Below are positions 54,950 through 63,939 of a DNA stretch of 64,000 nt, in pieces. This DNA is from Chitinophagaceae bacterium (lineage in GTDB: Bacteria; Bacteroidota; Bacteroidia; Chitinophagales; Chitinophagaceae), in assembly GCA_016715365.1 (NCBI GenBank), contig JADKAM010000007.1, positions 124,001 through 188,000 on the forward strand. Reading direction: 5' to 3'. The position numbers and the translations under genes are program-made. Below the pieces are notes generated by a model that ran no database searches, was not told the origin of the DNA, and saw only the letters and a program-made list of their open reading frames with translations. Numbering within the stretch: the first letter of the stretch is position 1; every line of letters starts with the position of its first letter.

Positions 54950-57900
54950 CTACCTGATTACTGTTATAAAATATGTCTGGCTGGGCTGGTCAAAAGCGGC
55001 ACTTCCGGGATTTACAAATTTAACTTCTACATTACCTGCAGATGACACCCTGGCACTACCAATGCTAAGCGGGCCCAGCAATGCATTGGTTGGCGAAACA
55101 AAAACAGTTGATCCTAGGGCTGCATTTGCAACAGCAAAGGTAGTTACAGTAGAAGTTTGTGCAGGAACATTTGGGATATCAAATACCGCACTACTTTTAA
55201 TGATCTCGTTCATTATGGATCCATTATTTCCTAATTTAAAATCTGCGTCCACATCCAGCCGGGCAGTGGGGGTGGTGGTACCAATTCCCACACTGGTATT
55301 TGCTGTAGCACCATTAACTCCATTAATACTACCCAACACCAGGCTGTTGCTGGCAGCTACCTGAGCACGGTAACCTATAGCAGTTGCATTGGTTCTGGAG
55401 CCGCTTACATTACTGCTGCTGCCCAATAAAGTACTTTGATCGCCCGAACTTGTTGTTGAAAAGCCAACATGGGTATTATCATTTCCACCGGCAGTACTGG
55501 TATGGCCCAGCAAAGTATTTTGAAACCCGGTACTTAATGAAGCGCCTCCGCTTAATGCACCCATTGTAGTATTGTAGTAGCCGGTTGTTAGTGCATCACC
55601 ACTCCTGGTACCAACAGCTGTGTTTTGATTACCACTTAATACAACAGCAACCGGGTTAACGTTTTCCAATGCCTGGTAACCGATGGCTACATTAGCGGTG
55701 TTGGTGGATAATCCTGCCAGGTTCATGTTTATCATGGCATCCTGCCCGATGGCAATATTTTGAGAACCAAGTTGATTGCTTGCCAGTGCATTTTTACCAA
55801 TGGCAATGTTTATGTCGCCGGTTGTATTGTTTTTTAAAGAACGGCTGCCGATGGCAATATTTTCGGTACCCAATGTATTGGAGTATAAAGCGCTATCACC
55901 GATAGCCAGGATATCTGTTCCATTGGTGTTACTACGGGCAGCCATAAAACCTATGGCAGTGTTGGCTGAAGTAGTATTTGAAAATAAAGCTTCAATACCG
56001 ATTGCAGTATTTTTGGTGCCGGTAAAATTATTTCTTAATGCCCTGTAACCCACACCCGTATTAAATGATGTGTCGTTGGAGAACATGGTTTCAAAACCAA
56101 TAGCAGTGTTGTAGTTTCCTTTTTTTAGGCCGATAGATGTACCCATGGCTTTGGTACCGATCACCACGTTGCTATCTCCGTTAATGTGATTTTGCATGGC
56201 AGATGATCCTATAACGGTGTTGTCGTTACCTGAAGCCATAGTTCTTGCAGTAATAAATCCTGCATAAAAATTATTGGAACCACCGGAGTTATTCATGCCT
56301 GCCTGAAAACCAATACCTGTATTACCACCAAAACTGGTACTGTCGTTTTGCAAAGCCTGCACACCCACTGCCACATTAAAATGGTTGAAGATTCCTCTCC
56401 CTTTTTCCAATGCATTGGCTCCTATGGCAACATTACTGATACCGTTTGTATTAAGATTTAGCGCCAGGTTTCCAACCGCCGTGTTATTACTTCCATTGGT
56501 ATTGGTTGTAAGCGCCAGGTTTCCAATAGCGGTATTATTGTTGCCGTCATTTGCGCTGGTAGGTTGATTGGCAAATAATGTCTTGTATCCCACAGCCGTA
56601 TTACCAGAGCTAAACGATACCCCTCCGTTATTAAAAGATTGTGTAAACAAAGCAGAATCGCCAATGGCCATATTTGCTGAAGACACCGTATTATTTCTTA
56701 ATGCACTAAAGCCGATAGCAATATTATTTTGCCCTTTTGTATTTGACACAAGGCTATTGTTGCCTATTGCCGTATTGGGGCCTGCAGAGGTATCAGCAAA
56801 CAGTGTAAAAGTTCCTATAGCAAGTTTGGCATTACCCGTACGGTTGTTATTTAAAGCATTGGTTCCAATAGCAATGTTGCCAATTGTATTTCGGGAATTA
56901 AACATTGCCTGGTTACCAATAGCAATGTTACTAACACCAGTAGTATCCAAAAACATGGCATCAGTACCTACTACGGTATTATTATTTCCAGAACGGTGAG
57001 ATACCATTGCGCTTGCGCCAATAGCCACGTTTAAGCCTCCCGTTGTATTAGAAAACAGCGCTGCATGGCCTGCGGCGGTATTGGAACCACCCGATGTATT
57101 TGCAACAAGTGCCTGGCGGCCTATACCCGTATTACCAAAGGCATTTGCTGCATTTTTTAATGCCTCAGAGCCAACTGCCGTGTTGTAAACACCGGTTCCT
57201 ATTTTTGATAAGGTAAAGGCACCTACAGCAGTATTCTCGCTACCCGACGTGGCGCCGTTCATACTGCTGTCGCCCACGGCGGTATTATTAGCTGCAGCGG
57301 TAATTAGCCGTAAGGAAGAAGTTCCAACAGCTACATTCCCAACACCAGTTTTTAGACTACTTAAAGCACTGGCTCCAACGGCAACATTATTACTGCCGGA
57401 ACTATACACAGCCAGGGCACTGTCGCCAACCGCCACATTCCTGCTGCCTGAAGATCCGGAACCACTGGTGCCAAACATGGCATAATAACCTACTGAGGTA
57501 TTTTTGCTGCCCTGTACATTAAATTGTTCAGAAGCAAATCCAATGGCTGTATTTTCTTTTCCTTCATTAAGGTTAACGGTGCTAACTGCATTAAAAGTTA
57601 ATGCACCATAGCCAACGGCAGTAATCCTGTCCCGTTTATTGAAACCGCCGGCACTCTCACCAACCAGTACACTAAACCGCATAGAATCTGAACTACTGCT
57701 GCCGGCACCGGATCCAATGGCCACATTATTTCCTCCTGTTTTAAGATTATACAAAGTTCCATCGCCAACAGCGATATTTCTAAAACCCGTTGTGGTATTG
57801 AACAGTGCTGATTCTCCAACGCCCGTGTTATAAGCACCTGATGTGTTATTGAATAATGCATTACCGCCTATAGCTGTGTTGTAAAACCCATCAAAGGCAG

Positions 57901-58486
57901 ATGTAGGTTGATTAGAAAAAAGCGCCTTTGAGCCAAAAGCGGTATTAGAAGTTGAATAAGCTACAGCTCCATTAGAAAAAGACTGTGAGAATAAGGCCGA
58001 ATCACCCATTGCTGTATTTCCTTTTCCGCTCGTATTATTTTGTCCGGCCCCGCTGCCAATAAAATAATTAGCCGTGTTTTTATTCAATTGCCCAACCCAA
58101 CCATTGTTTTGTTTAAAACGCAGCGGCATATTATCTGTTGTACCAATAAAATTTATTGCGGTATCCGTTCCAGCATTGCCGGTAGTTAACCAGCCTGTTG
58201 CATTGTTTGCAGTTGCCAGCCAAAGCCATGCTGTACCGTTGTAATAATAAAATCCTACGCTGTCCGGCGCATCCTGAAAAACCAGTAAACCGGTTGCGGG
58301 TGTTACAATGGCATTTTTTTGTGCCTTGCTCATCCTGGGTACCAGAACACCTTTGCCTGTGCTTTTTATATCCAGCAGTGCGCTTGGGGCAGCAGTACTG
58401 CCATCTGTATTTATGGCAAGAGACTGGGCTTTTGTACTATCAGCCGAAAAAAGTAAAACAAGCAGCACAATAAAAAATTGCTTCAT
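54950..58486 (-). CDS. Giant E: secreted NTAxG-repeat fibre with a beta-rich tail
   Basis: An intact protein of about 1178 residues. The start at 58486 gives a signal peptide (MKQFFIVLLVLLF ... STKA, about 1-20); an upstream extension to 58573 would hide it. N-terminal domain (LDIKSTGKGVLVPRMSKAQK; GFYYYNGTAW), then about 900 residues of 17-residue repeats such as NTAIGGNALFNNTSGAY. The tail (from about 1066, VGIGTTTPTARLDV) includes VFVSPTNALLG and ends YFITVIR, like B and F. There is an internal duplication: two blocks begin DSALFxQSFxNG and contain FANQPTSA or FSNQPTSA. It is divergent from the TPR kinase gene. Confidence 0.87.
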   Translation of the reverse strand: MKQFFIVLLVLLFSADSTKAQSLAINTDGSTAAPSALLDIKSTGKGVLVPRMSKAQKNAIVTPATGLLVFQDAPDSVGFYYYNGTAWLWLATANNATGWLTTGNAGTDTAINFIGTTDNMPLRFKQNNGWVGQLNKNTANYFIGSGAGQNNTSGKGNTAMGDSALFSQSFSNGAVAYSTSNTAFGSKALFSNQPTSAFDGFYNTAIGGNALFNNTSGAYNTGVGESALFNTTTGFRNIAVGDGTLYNLKTGGNNVAIGSGAGSSSSDSMRFSVLVGESAGGFNKRDRITAVGYGALTFNAVSTVNLNEGKENTAIGFASEQFNVQGSKNTSVGYYAMFGTSGSGSSGSRNVAVGDSALAVYSSGSNNVAVGASALSSLKTGVGNVAVGTSSLRLITAAANNTAVGDSSMNGATSGSENTAVGAFTLSKIGTGVYNTAVGSEALKNAANAFGNTGIGRQALVANTSGGSNTAAGHAALFSNTTGGLNVAIGASAMVSHRSGNNNTVVGTDAMFLDTTGVSNIAIGNQAMFNSRNTIGNIAIGTNALNNNRTGNAKLAIGTFTLFADTSAGPNTAIGNNSLVSNTKGQNNIAIGFSALRNNTVSSANMAIGDSALFTQSFNNGGVSFSSGNTAVGYKTLFANQPTSANDGNNNTAIGNLALTTNTNGSNNTAVGNLALNLNTNGISNVAIGANALEKGRGIFNHFNVAVGVQALQNDSTSFGGNTGIGFQAGMNNSGGSNNFYAGFITARTMASGNDNTVIGSSAMQNHINGDSNVVIGTKAMGTSIGLKKGNYNTAIGFETMFSNDTSFNTGVGYRALRNNFTGTKNTAIGIEALFSNTTSANTAIGFMAARSNTNGTDILAIGDSALYSNTLGTENIAIGSRSLKNNTTGDINIAIGKNALASNQLGSQNIAIGQDAMINMNLAGLSTNTANVAIGYQALENVNPVAVVLSGNQNTAVGTRSGDALTTGYYNTTMGALSGGASLSTGFQNTLLGHTSTAGGNDNTHVGFSTTSSGDQSTLLGSSSNVSGSRTNATAIGYRAQVAASNSLVLGSINGVNGATANTSVGIGTTTPTARLDVDADFKLGNNGSIMNEIIKSSAVFDIPNVPAQTSTVTTFAVANAALGSTVFVSPTNALLGPLSIGSARVSSAGNVEVKFVNPGSAAFDQPSQTYFITVIR

Positions 58487-58539
58487 TGTAAATGGTTTAT
58501 TTGAAGCGGTGAAAATACTTTGGTAAAAGGACGCAAAAA

Positions 58540-58558
58540 ATCCCCGAAAGTGGGGATA
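58540..58558. promoter_or_regulatory. Candidate operator: palindrome between giant E and the TPR kinase gene
   Basis: ATCCCC (58540-58545) and GGGGAT (58552-58557) form a perfect 6-bp inverted repeat around GAAAGT, in the divergent promoter region, centred about 63 bases from the giant E start and 87 from the kinase start. Related sequences are at 60763-60782 and 47356-47374. On the minus strand it is followed by a T-run, so a hairpin in the giant E leader cannot be excluded. Confidence 0.5.
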
Positions 58559-58635
58559 GGTTTTATTGAACAACAGTGTATAATATAAATATTGAAAGGC
58601 TTATGTTAAATTTGGTAGCAAATCAATAATGATAT

Positions 58636-60747
58636 TTGAAAAAATTATTGCTGATACTTTGTTTTATAATTGGTAATACCTGGCTGGTATTTGCACAATA
58701 CGCTATGCCGGATAATAAAAAAAGAGACAGCCTTTTGGCGATACTGCTAAAAGCAAAACCCGATACCATTAAGGTGAACCAGATTTTTCAACTTTGTTTA
58801 ATAGTTAACAGGAGCAATATGCCTGAAGAACTGATTAACTATGCAGCGGAGTCATTGGTTATTTCTCAAAAACAAAATTATACAAGAGGAATAGCAATTT
58901 CGAATTACGTTACTGGATTTTATCAATACACAAAAAGAAATTATGAGCAGTCATTGCAGGCTGCGGAAAAAGCACAGCAATTGTTTGAAGCCTGCGGAGA
59001 TAAAGAAAGCGCCGGCAGGTGTTTGTACCGAAAAGCAAATATTTTGTTTGACCTGGGTGATTACGCAGGCTCAATAGAAAATTTCAACAATGCTTTGCAA
59101 ACCTGGGAGGCAACTGGGTTTAAACAATTAAAAGGTACCTGCAGTAACAACCTGGCATTAGCACATGCCCGTATGGGCAATTACAGTAAAGGTGTGGAGT
59201 ATGCTTACAAGGCTTTTAAGGCTTCTGAAGAAACAGGAGATAAGAAAGAGATGGCACAATCACTTCATTTAATGGGATCGCTTTTTTATGAGTTTAAAAA
59301 TTATGAAAATGCGATGAAAAATTTTACGGCGGCTTCGGTCATCTACAAAGAACTTAAAGATGATTTTGGCTTTGCACAAAATAACAATATGATTGGCGAA
59401 GTTTTGCTGGAACAGGGTAAGAGCAATGAAGCATATCAAAATTTTTATGAGTCGTTAAATATTTACAGCAGGCCCGGTGCACCTGCCTGGGGCCTGCCCT
59501 GGGGTTATTCAAATGTAGGAAGCGTTTATGAAGTACAGAGCGATTCATTAAATGCTGCAGGTGACAAAAATGCCAGCTTGAAAAAAAACAAAGCTGCACT
59601 GGAAAACTACCTGCTTTCTTTAAAAAAATTTGAAGCTATTAAAGATCCTGCCGGTGTTGCAGAACAAACAATATACATTGGGAAAATCTATTTTAAACTG
59701 GGGCAACCTGCTGTTGCAAAAAAATATTTGTTACGTGGGTTGGATATGGCTATAAAAGTTGGGGAGAAAAAAAATCTGGCATTGGTTTACCTGTTTCTTT
59801 CAAGAATAGATAGTGCTGAAGGAAATGCAAGCGAAGCTTACCTGCATTATAAATCCTACGTTCATTACAAGGACAGCATCTTCAATATGCAAAGCTCACA
59901 AAATCTTTCGCTGTACAAAACACAACTTGATTTTGAGAAAAAAGACCACGAGATAAACCTGCTGGCTGCAGAAAATAAATTACAAACGGCACTGGCCGAC
60001 AAACAATCACAACGCAGAAATTTTGCTTACCTGTTTTCAGCATTGTTGCTGGCAACGGGGGTGTATGTTTTTGTGCGGTATAAAAAGCAAAGCAAAATAA
60101 AAGCTGAAGAGAAAATGCTGAAAGAACGGCTTGCTATCAGCCAGGACCTGCACGACAATATCGGCTCCACGCTCAGCAGCATTGCCGTGTACAGCGAAGT
60201 GGCAAAGATACAGGGAGAAAAAAACGGCCAGCAAAACATGAACGGGCTGCTTGAAAAAATAAGCTGTACATCCAATGAAATGATAGCTGAAATGAATGAT
60301 ATTGTTTGGGCAATCAACCCCCGTAACGATAGCATGGAAAAAATTATCCAACGCATGGAGTCATTCGCAAAACCCCTGGCTGCAGCCAGGAATATGCATT
60401 TTGATCTGCTATATGATGATGCTGTGCTTTTACTGCATTTGCCCATGGATAAAAGAAAGAACTTTTACCTGATATTTAAAGAAGCGGTAAATAATGCCAT
60501 AAAATATTCAGGTGCAAAGCAGATCAATTCAAATATCACTGTACAGGGAAATATCTTGCTGTTAAAGGTTACAGATGATGGAGTTGGTTTTAATCTTGAT
60601 GAAGAAATGAATGCAAATAAATCTTCCTTATCGGGGAATGGCTTATACAATATGCAAAAACGGGCGGAGGAACTGCATGGCTTACTTGATATAAGCAGTA
60701 ATGTTAACAAAGGAACAAACGTTTCATTGAAATTTTCATTAGCCTGA
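58636..60747 (+). CDS. TPR-containing sensor histidine kinase (HisKA_3)
   Basis: A 703-residue kinase: signal peptide (1-20, ending VFAQ), a periplasmic array of tetratricopeptide-like helices (about 45-440), a coiled region, one transmembrane helix (463-481), then a HisKA_3 dimerisation domain with SQDLHDNIG (phospho-accepting His506) and a HATPase domain with FKEAVNNAIKYSG and GNGLYNMQKRA. TPR sensors of this kind are common in Bacteroidota and pair with LuxR-type regulators; such a gene follows. It starts at a TTG; the first ATG at 58629 is in another frame. It lies between giants E and F, suggesting it controls the fibres. Confidence 0.9.
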   Translation: MKKLLLILCFIIGNTWLVFAQYAMPDNKKRDSLLAILLKAKPDTIKVNQIFQLCLIVNRSNMPEELINYAAESLVISQKQNYTRGIAISNYVTGFYQYTKRNYEQSLQAAEKAQQLFEACGDKESAGRCLYRKANILFDLGDYAGSIENFNNALQTWEATGFKQLKGTCSNNLALAHARMGNYSKGVEYAYKAFKASEETGDKKEMAQSLHLMGSLFYEFKNYENAMKNFTAASVIYKELKDDFGFAQNNNMIGEVLLEQGKSNEAYQNFYESLNIYSRPGAPAWGLPWGYSNVGSVYEVQSDSLNAAGDKNASLKKNKAALENYLLSLKKFEAIKDPAGVAEQTIYIGKIYFKLGQPAVAKKYLLRGLDMAIKVGEKKNLALVYLFLSRIDSAEGNASEAYLHYKSYVHYKDSIFNMQSSQNLSLYKTQLDFEKKDHEINLLAAENKLQTALADKQSQRRNFAYLFSALLLATGVYVFVRYKKQSKIKAEEKMLKERLAISQDLHDNIGSTLSSIAVYSEVAKIQGEKNGQQNMNGLLEKISCTSNEMIAEMNDIVWAINPRNDSMEKIIQRMESFAKPLAAARNMHFDLLYDDAVLLLHLPMDKRKNFYLIFKEAVNNAIKYSGAKQINSNITVQGNILLLKVTDDGVGFNLDEEMNANKSSLSGNGLYNMQKRAEELHGLLDISSNVNKGTNVSLKFSLA

Positions 60748-60762
60748 TTGTGTACATTACAA

Positions 60763-60782
60763 TATCCCCACTTTTGGTGATA
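60763..60782. promoter_or_regulatory. Candidate operator upstream of the LuxR-type response regulator
   Basis: TATCCCCACTTTTGGTGATA resembles the giant E palindrome in sequence and in orientation relative to its gene. Its centre is about 55 bases from the ATG at 60828. A promoter-like TATTTTTATG follows. It suggests that the regulator gene has its own promoter and may control itself. Confidence 0.45.
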
Positions 60783-60827
60783 TTTTTATGTTTTATTTAT
60801 CAGAACTTTGAACCAATAAATTAACAA

Positions 60828-61475
60828 ATGCCATTACGCATCGCCATTTTTGATGATAATAAAAACATACGTGAGAGTATTGCCATGCTGCTGCAAACCG
60901 AAAAGGATTTTGAGGTAGTGGGTTCCTTTGCGCATGTGCTGGATTGCCTGGAAGATGTAACCCAATGTTCACCAGATGTGATACTGATGGATATTGAAAT
61001 GCCGGGTATGACGGGTATTGAAGCTGTGAAAATTATTAAGCATGAATTGCCCGATGTACTGATTCTCATGCAAACGGTTTTTGAAGATGATGATAATGTT
61101 TTTGATTCTATCTGTGCAGGTGCCAGTGGTTATATTCTCAAGAATTTTCTAAATACAAAACTCATTGATGCCATCAAGGAACTTGAATTTGGGGGCTCGC
61201 CCATGAGTCCTTCCATTGCACGAAAAGTACTTACCAAAATGCAGCAGATACCGCAGCATGTGAGCAACATGCCTGCACCCGATTATAAACTTACTGCCCG
61301 TGAAAAGGAAGTGCTGGCCTGCGTTGTAAACGGACTCAGTTATAAAATGATTGGCGACCAGTTGTTCATTGGATACGAAACAGTACGCAGCCATATCAAG
61401 CATATTTACGAAAAGCTGCACGTGGCCTCACTTACGGAAGTGGTACATAAAGCCATGAAAGAAGGGATCGTGTAA
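60828..61475 (+). CDS. NarL/FixJ-type response regulator
   Basis: A 215-residue regulator: receiver domain (1-120) with phospho-acceptor Asp55 in LMDIEMPGMTG, acidic FDDN at 8-11 and conserved Lys in GYILKN; then a LuxR helix-turn-helix (about 150-212; LTAREKEVLACVVNG and YETVRSHIKHIYEKL). It is the natural partner of the TPR kinase encoded 80 bases upstream. Its 3' end is 21 bases from the convergent giant F. LuxR-type regulators often bind short inverted repeats such as the CCCC/GGGG motif found here. Confidence 0.92.
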   Translation: MPLRIAIFDDNKNIRESIAMLLQTEKDFEVVGSFAHVLDCLEDVTQCSPDVILMDIEMPGMTGIEAVKIIKHELPDVLILMQTVFEDDDNVFDSICAGASGYILKNFLNTKLIDAIKELEFGGSPMSPSIARKVLTKMQQIPQHVSNMPAPDYKLTAREKEVLACVVNGLSYKMIGDQLFIGYETVRSHIKHIYEKLHVASLTEVVHKAMKEGIV

Positions 61476-61496
61476 ATTCAATTCAAAAACCAGCTG

Positions 61497-63656
61497 CTAC
61501 TGTAAAACTGATATCACATAGTTTATTGCAGCAGGATCAATAGCAGAGCCAGTAGTATTCCTGAACCGTATTTTAACCGTATTGGCAGCCGAAACCCTTG
61601 CCCAGGCAATTACAACACCAGCTTCTATATCCGCCTCCGGCGAAACAAATACAGCACTGTTACTGGTATTTGCACTGGCTACAGCTACAGTAATATCAAG
61701 TTCGCTGTTGGCAGGAATAGAACCAACATCTATATTTTGTGTACTTTTTATCAGTGCATTGTTCACAGAGCCTGAGGTTCCTAATTTAAAATCTGCTGCT
61801 ACATCCAGCCTGGCTGCAGGCACTGTTGTGCCAATGCCAACTTTACCATCATTCTTTATTGTTAACCGGGCACCATAACCACCTGTAGTATTCATGGTAT
61901 TGAATTGCAGTTTTGTTGGCACAATACCGGCTGCTATGGCTCCATCTGCATAAATATCCAGTCCGGCAGATAATATATAATTTGTACCGTCATAGTTCAT
62001 GGTACTGATGGCAGATAAATAATCACCATTGTTTACAGTAGTTGGTGTAGCCAATGTTCCCCTGGCATGCTGAAAAATCAGCCCGGGTGCGTATCCGGCA
62101 TCATTTGCTGCGTTCCTGATCAGCAGGTCTGCGGGAGCGCCAAATCCTTCAGATGCAATCTCAACTTTTGCATAGCCGTAGGTTGAGTTGGGAGTAATAG
62201 TGCCAAAGCCCAGTGTTTTGTTGTTAAAATCGCCATAGATAATGGGTGGATTGGTAGCATTATTGGCGATATACAGTTTGTTATTTCCTGTTTCATTGTA
62301 GCCGGCCTGGAGGCCCAGGAATACGTTGTTACTGCCTGTTGCTGAAAATCCTGCCTGCCAGCCTAAAGCCGTATTGCTGGATCCGGAAACATTTGAATTG
62401 AGTGCCTGTTGCCCGATAGCCGTATTATTACTGCCGGTAGTATTGGTCGAAAGAGCCAACACGCCTGTAGCAGTATTAAAAATTCCTTCAGTATTAGCAG
62501 ACATTGCACTAACACCGGTTGCTGTATTGTTATATCCGATGGTGTTGAATTTAAGAGCATCCATGCCGGTTGCTGTGTTAGCAGAGCCGCTGGTATTAAA
62601 AAACAGCGATGCCATGCCGGTTGCTGTATTAAAGATGCCATTGATATTGCTGTTAAGGGCCTGCATACCCATTGCAGTATTATTATACCCGGTAGTATTG
62701 GAAGAGAGGGCCGCTACGCCAGTTGCCGTATTAAATACACCGGTTGTGTTGGCAAAAAGGGCCTGTGTGCCTGTTGCGGTATTATTATACCCGCTTGTAT
62801 TCGCTTTAAGAGCTTCCATACCATTAGCGGTATTATTATACCCGCTTGTATTAAAATAAAGGGACTGAAAGCCGGATGCAACATTGTTATTTCCACTGGT
62901 ATTGGAAAAAAGAGCGTTCATGCCAACAGCCGAATTTTGGAAACCGATGGTATTTGAAATGAGCGATTTTGTACCCATTGCAGCATTGCTGTATCCGGTT
63001 GTATTGGAATCCAACGATCTGAAACCCACTGCAACATTACTATTTCCTTCATTCCATCTAAGGGTTTCCATACCTATTGCAGTATTATCAGCTCCGGTAG
63101 TATTAAATGTAAGGGCCCTTACGCCAATTGCTGTATTCCGGGATGAAGTGGTATTGGATAGAAGGGCCTGTAGGCCCAACGCTGTATTGTTAAAACCAGT
63201 TGATGCGGGGTTCAATGCATTTGCCCCCCACGCTGTATTGGTGGTGCTAATATAACCTGATCGCACATTGTTCCTTTTAAAAATAAGATCCCTGTTATCA
63301 GCTGTTCCTATAAAGTGATTGGCATTTGTTCCTGTATTGCCACCTGTGCGCCAGGCCAGCGTATCTGCATTGGCATTGGAATGCATCCAGGCCCAACCCG
63401 TGCCGGTATAATAATAAAAGCCTAAACTGTCCGGCGCATTTTGAAAAACAAGTAAGCCAGCAGCCGGGGCAGCAATGGCATTTCTTTCGGTGCGGCTCAT
63501 CCTTGGTATCAGCACCCCTTTCTGTGTGCTTGTTACATCAAGCAATGCACTTGCATTGGCAGCGCTGCCATCAGTATTAATGGCAACAGATTGTGCTTTT
63601 GCCTGTTGGGCAGATAAAAAAAAGGCTGTAATTAACAGGAAGGTCTGAAATCTCAT
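61497..63656 (-). CDS. Giant F: shorter NTAxG-repeat fibre with a beta-rich tail
   Basis: An intact 719-residue exported protein. Signal peptide (1-21, ending AKAQ), N-terminal domain (LDVTSTQKGVLIPRMSRTER; GFYYYTGTGW), then 19 consecutive repeats (residues 140-458) of nearly constant 17-residue length. The following region (to about 605; LIRNAANDAGYAPGLIFQ) is a separate beta-rich domain not seen in A to C. The tail begins VGIGTTVPAARLDV and ends YVISVLQ, similar to B and E. It is convergent with the response regulator. It is the most regular and shortest of the six. Confidence 0.87.
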   Translation of the reverse strand: MRFQTFLLITAFFLSAQQAKAQSVAINTDGSAANASALLDVTSTQKGVLIPRMSRTERNAIAAPAAGLLVFQNAPDSLGFYYYTGTGWAWMHSNANADTLAWRTGGNTGTNANHFIGTADNRDLIFKRNNVRSGYISTTNTAWGANALNPASTGFNNTALGLQALLSNTTSSRNTAIGVRALTFNTTGADNTAIGMETLRWNEGNSNVAVGFRSLDSNTTGYSNAAMGTKSLISNTIGFQNSAVGMNALFSNTSGNNNVASGFQSLYFNTSGYNNTANGMEALKANTSGYNNTATGTQALFANTTGVFNTATGVAALSSNTTGYNNTAMGMQALNSNINGIFNTATGMASLFFNTSGSANTATGMDALKFNTIGYNNTATGVSAMSANTEGIFNTATGVLALSTNTTGSNNTAIGQQALNSNVSGSSNTALGWQAGFSATGSNNVFLGLQAGYNETGNNKLYIANNATNPPIIYGDFNNKTLGFGTITPNSTYGYAKVEIASEGFGAPADLLIRNAANDAGYAPGLIFQHARGTLATPTTVNNGDYLSAISTMNYDGTNYILSAGLDIYADGAIAAGIVPTKLQFNTMNTTGGYGARLTIKNDGKVGIGTTVPAARLDVAADFKLGTSGSVNNALIKSTQNIDVGSIPANSELDITVAVASANTSNSAVFVSPEADIEAGVVIAWARVSAANTVKIRFRNTTGSAIDPAAINYVISVLQ
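62283..63239 (-). repeat. Tandem 51-bp coding repeats in giant F
   Basis: About 19 units of 51 bp, 17 residues each (two or three shorter by one or two residues), with consensus N-T-A-x-G-x-x-[AS]-L-x-x-N-T-x-G-x-x. The units vary at most positions but keep Asn1, Gly5 and Gly15. The last two units are shorter and lead into NKLYIANNA. Confidence 0.85.
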
Positions 63657-63939
63657 GGTAATCTTTTATACTTTTATTTAATCACGTTAATGCTATTTTA
63701 ATGGCATGAAGTTCGGGTATGCCGGAGTTTTTAATCAGTACAAATTCATCATAATTCTCCTGCTTGCTGTAATTAATAGGATAAATTCGTCATTCTGCCG
63801 GAGTTTAAGATTTTTTGTGATGCAAAAGGGGCAAATGTTTTAAGAAACCGGGGTTAGATGATTCACCCCTGCTACCTCAATTGTAGCATGCGGGCACATA
63901 CCTGAGTGGGTATTAAAAAATTAAGCAGGAAAAGTGTAA
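63657..63939. other. Gene-free region upstream of giant F
   Basis: 283 bases that should hold the giant F promoter. TGCCGGAGTTT occurs twice (about 63720 and 63797), a possible binding repeat. GCTAC and GTAGC (about 63869-63886) form a small hairpin that may end the minus-strand gene at the right edge. Nothing else was recognised. Confidence 0.4.

Noticed and set aside
37400..58550. Many plus-strand frames of 60-150 codons opposite giants A-E
   Set aside because: They are frame shadows of the NTAxG repeats (runs such as PxAVL or TAVF) with no signal peptide, domain or ribosome-binding site.
58487..58573. Extension of giant E to 58573
   Set aside because: It would put 29 residues before the signal peptide and cover the palindromic operator.
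62326..62957. Long plus-strand open frames (177 and 182 codons) across the giant F repeats
   Set aside because: They are antisense products of the 51-bp repeat, which keeps several frames open. They lack a start context, and their repetitive composition simply mirrors the fibre gene.
62283..63239. Regularly spaced repeats that could suggest a CRISPR array
   Set aside because: The period is a multiple of three, the whole unit is coding and every position varies; there are no constant direct repeats with unique spacers.
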